A DNA stretch of 15,523 nucleotides, taken from contig CALCRU010000065.1 of the NCBI GenBank assembly GCA_937894335.1, positions 1 through 15,523 of the forward strand, in the 5' to 3' direction. How positions within the stretch are numbered: position 1 is the first letter of the stretch; each line of letters opens with the position of its first letter. Shown here piece after piece: positions 13,542 through 15,523 of the stretch. The DNA comes from an uncultured Treponema sp. (lineage in GTDB: Bacteria > Spirochaetota > Spirochaetia > Treponematales > Treponemataceae). The position numbers were made by a program, and so were the translations under genes. Below the pieces are notes generated by a model. It saw nothing but the letters and a program-made list of their open reading frames with translations, made no database searches and was not told the origin of the DNA.

Positions 13542-13915
13542 ACGAAAGAAAAAAAATAAAAGCTGCGGATTTTTTTATACTTGCTCTGTCTGTGGCTGCG
13601 ATTGCACTGGCATTTTACAAGTTGCCAAAAAAAAGTCAGCAGGGTAAAACTCTTGTCATTCGGTCAGAAGCTGGCGAAGAAGTTCACTCTCTTGAAACCG
13701 ACGCCACCTACCGCATAGAAGGTCCCTTGGGAACAAGTGTAATCAGAGTGGAGGAAGAAAAGGTCTTTTTTGAAGAGTCCCCCTGCCCCAACAAAAACTG
13801 CGTGCTTTCTGGTGCGCTTGAACTTTCGGGAGACTGGGCTGCGTGCCTTCCAAACAGAGTCTTCATCAGCATAGAGGGAAAAGAAAAAAATCAGACTGAT
13901 GCTGTTTCAGGCTAA
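13538..13915 (+). CDS. NusG domain II-containing small membrane-anchored protein
   Basis: A 125-residue protein with a basic N-terminus (MNERKKIK), one hydrophobic segment (about 10-27, FFILALSVAAIALAFY) and an extracytoplasmic domain. The motif SPCPNKNC, then GDWAACLPNRVFISI (about 81-112), is the mark of the NusG domain II family, whose members resemble the insert domain of some NusG proteins; their role is unknown. Three cysteines (Cys83, Cys88, Cys98) lie in this motif. The ATG at 13538 is the only reasonable start: a stop is in frame at 13523-13525, yet no ribosome binding site precedes it. The radA start lies 18 nt after its stop, so the two are probably cotranscribed. No firm functional claim is possible. 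Confidence 0.85.
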   Translation: MNERKKIKAADFFILALSVAAIALAFYKLPKKSQQGKTLVIRSEAGEEVHSLETDATYRIEGPLGTSVIRVEEEKVFFEESPCPNKNCVLSGALELSGDWAACLPNRVFISIEGKEKNQTDAVSG

Positions 13916-13933
13916 GGAGAAAAAAAATAAATC

Positions 13934-15322
13934 ATGGCTAAGAAAAAAGGAACTGTCATTTACAAATGCTCAAACTGCGGATACAGTCAGCCTGCCTGGT
14001 TAGGTCGTTGTCCTCAGTGCGGAGAATGGAACACTCTTGAGGAGTTTGTAGAAGACCCCAATGCCAGAGTTGCATTTGCAGATGCAAACGGAAACGCAAA
14101 AAAGGCAAAACCTGTTCCCATGGCAAAAATAAGCACTCAGACGCTTCCAAGACTTTCTACAGGGATAAAGGAATTTGACCGAGTGCTTGGAGGCGAAGAA
14201 GAAGACAATACGGAACCCCTCTGTGGCGCAACCCTAAGGTCTGCCACCCTAATAGGCGGAGAACCAGGCATTGGAAAATCAACACTTCTTTTGCAGTCTG
14301 CAGCCCATGTCCTAATGCATACAGAAGGAAAAATCCTTTATGTTTCGGGGGAAGAATCTGCAAGTCAGATAAAAGGTCGAGCCCTAAGGCTTGGAATAAA
14401 TGTTGACAGAATGGAAATACTCTGCACCATGCGACTGGAAGACATTCTTGACGCCCTTGATTCTCTTAACCCCATTATGGTGATTGTAGACTCCATACAA
14501 ACAGTTTACTCTCTTGAGGCAGGAATAATTCCGGGAACTGTAAGTCAGCTAAAATACTGCGCCAACGAACTGATTGGCTGGGTTAAGGAGCGAGATTCTG
14601 TTCTCTTCATGACGGCCCATGTTACTAAGGACGGAACAATTGCAGGACCCAAAAGCCTGGAGCACATGGTTGACACAGTAATTTCATTTGAAAGAAGTAC
14701 TGATGAAGTCCGCTTTCTTCGCGCTTTAAAAAACAGATTTGGATCCATAGATGAACTTGGCATTTTCGAAATGAACGAAAAGGGGCTTTCCTGCGTAAAG
14801 GATCCCAGCGCACTTTTTCTTACCAGACGAAGCGGAGAAACTCCAGCAGGTGTTGCATGTGTTCCTGTGTTTGAAGGAAGCAGAGTTTTTGTTGTAGAAG
14901 TTCAGGCCCTTACCGTACCAGCAAAGGCGGCAATGAACAGGGTGTATTCAGAAAAGATTGATTCAGCAAGGGTAAGCCGTATTGCAGCCGTACTGGAAAA
15001 AAGAGCCGGCATAAGGTTCAGCGATCAGGACATCTACATAAATGTTGCAGGGGGAGTACGCCTTACCGAAAGCGCAATTGACGCGGCACTGGCAGCAGCC
15101 CTTTATTCAGCAAGGACGGACCTGCCCATTGCAGAAAAAACCTGTCTTGTAGGCGAACTAAGTCTTGCAGGAGAAATCCGCCCCGTAACAAAACTAAAGC
15201 AAAGGGTAAAGGCGGCACAGGATCTGGGATACACCACCACGCTTGCCCCATCACGGGAAGAAGGAACCGTCAAGATAGAAAGCATATCAGATCTGGTAAA
15301 GGCCCTGTTTGCAAAGGCGTAG
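13934..15322 (+). CDS. radA: DNA repair protein RadA
   Basis: RecA-like ATPase and helicase that promotes branch migration of recombination intermediates; cytoplasmic. The product is 462 residues, near the E. coli length of 460. Seen in order: N-terminal zinc finger (Cys12, Cys15, Cys26, Cys29), Walker A GEPGIGKST at 109-117 (Lys115), Walker B IMVIVDS at 181-187, the RadA-specific KNRFG motif at 266-270, and a C-terminal Lon-protease-like domain (about 285-462, with GGVRLTESAIDAALAAAL). Between LGG (85-87) and Walker A there are about ten residues more than in the common form. AAGGAGA overlaps the stop of the preceding gene but lies 13 nt from the ATG, longer than usual. No clear terminator follows. 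Confidence 0.97.
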   Translation: MAKKKGTVIYKCSNCGYSQPAWLGRCPQCGEWNTLEEFVEDPNARVAFADANGNAKKAKPVPMAKISTQTLPRLSTGIKEFDRVLGGEEEDNTEPLCGATLRSATLIGGEPGIGKSTLLLQSAAHVLMHTEGKILYVSGEESASQIKGRALRLGINVDRMEILCTMRLEDILDALDSLNPIMVIVDSIQTVYSLEAGIIPGTVSQLKYCANELIGWVKERDSVLFMTAHVTKDGTIAGPKSLEHMVDTVISFERSTDEVRFLRALKNRFGSIDELGIFEMNEKGLSCVKDPSALFLTRRSGETPAGVACVPVFEGSRVFVVEVQALTVPAKAAMNRVYSEKIDSARVSRIAAVLEKRAGIRFSDQDIYINVAGGVRLTESAIDAALAAALYSARTDLPIAEKTCLVGELSLAGEIRPVTKLKQRVKAAQDLGYTTTLAPSREEGTVKIESISDLVKALFAKA

Positions 15323-15331
15323 GTAAAAATA

Positions 15332-15374
15332 GTCTAAAAGCCATATTTTTCTTGACTTTTACTATCTTTTAGAC
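15332..15374. promoter_or_regulatory. Inverted repeat bracketing the -35 box downstream of radA
   Basis: GTCTAAAAG (15332-15340) and CTTTTAGAC (15366-15374) are exact inverted copies, 25 nt apart. The right arm ends at the base before the -10 box; the left arm lies upstream of the -35 box. It could be a two-site operator, or a weak terminator for radA, though no T-run follows the right arm. Confidence 0.5.
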
Positions 15375-15380
15375 CATAAT
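15352..15380 (+). promoter_or_regulatory. Sigma-70 promoter downstream of radA
   Basis: TTGACT (15352-15357), a 17-nt spacer and CATAAT (15375-15380), very like the promoter of the ribosomal cluster. It points toward the orphan start codon at 15414 and the IS element at the right edge. Confidence 0.8.
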
Positions 15381-15413
15381 TCTTCTTACAGACACGATCT
15401 GTAAGGAGTTTTT

Positions 15414-15449
15414 ATGAATGAAACAAGAAAAAATAGGGGGGGGTACTAA
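15414..15449 (+). other. Orphan start: 11-codon frame with a G8 tract
   Basis: A strong TAAGGAG site sits 6 nt before an ATG that opens only 11 codons (MNETRKNRGGY) before TAA at 15447. The frame contains eight consecutive G residues (15436-15443). With one G more or one fewer, the frame stays open 8 to 11 codons longer but then stops too. It is probably the 5' end of a gene cut off by the IS element that begins about 22 nt later, or a leader peptide. Confidence 0.35.
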
Positions 15450-15470
15450 TTCACCTTTCCCTCCTTGTAG

Positions 15471-15523
15471 TGAACTGACCCCAAATTTTAGGACAGTTTA
15501 AGCAGCAACCTCGCTTGGAGTTT
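15471..15523 (-). mobile_element. End of an IS3-family insertion sequence (cut by window edge)
   Basis: TGAACTGACCCC then AAATTTTAGGACAGTTT (15471-15499) has the look of the terminal inverted repeat of IS3-family elements of the IS150 type, which begin TG-A/T-ACTG and contain a CCCC-AAA-GGAC core. The transposase frame ends just inside it. The exact outer boundary is uncertain by a few bases, and the target duplication cannot be seen because the other end is outside the window. Confidence 0.7.
15498..15523 (-). CDS. C-terminal end of IS3-family transposase (partial)
   Basis: On the minus strand the last codons read TPSEVAA and stop (TAA at 15500-15498). IS3-family OrfB integrases typically end in a TP-x-E-x(n)-A-A sequence just before the terminal repeat, so both position and residues fit. 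Only seven residues are inside the window, so the call rests mainly on context. Confidence 0.5.

Noticed and set aside
15414..15440. Homology between the orphan start at 15414 and the NusG-II start at 13538
   Set aside because: Both begin ATGAA-GAAA followed by A-rich codons, but the likeness is short and explained by A-rich gene starts.

Overview
The window looks like the chromosome of a spirochaete of the genus Treponema (inference from gene order, protein sequence and A+T-leaning composition; no database was searched). The gene order tRNA-Thr, rpmG, tRNA-Trp, secE, nusG, rplK, rplA, rplJ, rplL, rpoB, rpoC, all on the minus strand, is the classical bacterial secE-rpoBC cluster in a form I know from treponemes.

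Layout, left to right: two back-to-back intrinsic terminators (20-97), one for an unseen plus-strand gene to the left and one ending rpoC; rpoC and rpoB (131-8006, overlapping by 8 nt); a 426-bp spacer filled with a tandem array of about 37-nt hairpin units; rplL; a structured 155-bp spacer; rplJ, rplA and rplK joined by TAATG overlaps; a leader with a possible L1 site; nusG and secE; tRNA-Trp with a perfect 23-bp hairpin flush against its 5' end; rpmG; tRNA-Thr; and a near-consensus sigma-70 promoter (12054-12082) that can drive the whole cluster. Farther right is a minus-strand serine O-acetyltransferase (cysE) with its own promoter and a leader that looks like a transcription attenuator. 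Divergent from it runs a plus-strand pair: a small membrane-anchored NusG-domain-II protein and radA. The right edge has a strong promoter and ribosome binding site leading into only 11 codons with a G8 tract, then the terminus of an IS3-family element that runs out of the window.

The main genes form one expression unit for RNA polymerase subunits (RpoB, RpoC), elongation factor NusG, translocase subunit SecE, ribosomal proteins L33, L11, L1, L10 and L7/L12, and two tRNAs. L7/L12 is needed in several copies per ribosome while RpoB/RpoC are needed in far fewer. The hairpins on both sides of rplL, and the terminator-like hairpin before rpoB, are well placed to set that ratio (inference).

The most unusual content is non-coding: the rplL-rpoB hairpin array, related palindromes near tRNA-Trp, a run of stem mismatches that are all A-C on the plus strand and therefore G-U in the minus-strand RNA, a C at the normally invariant U55 of tRNA-Thr, and the cysE leader.
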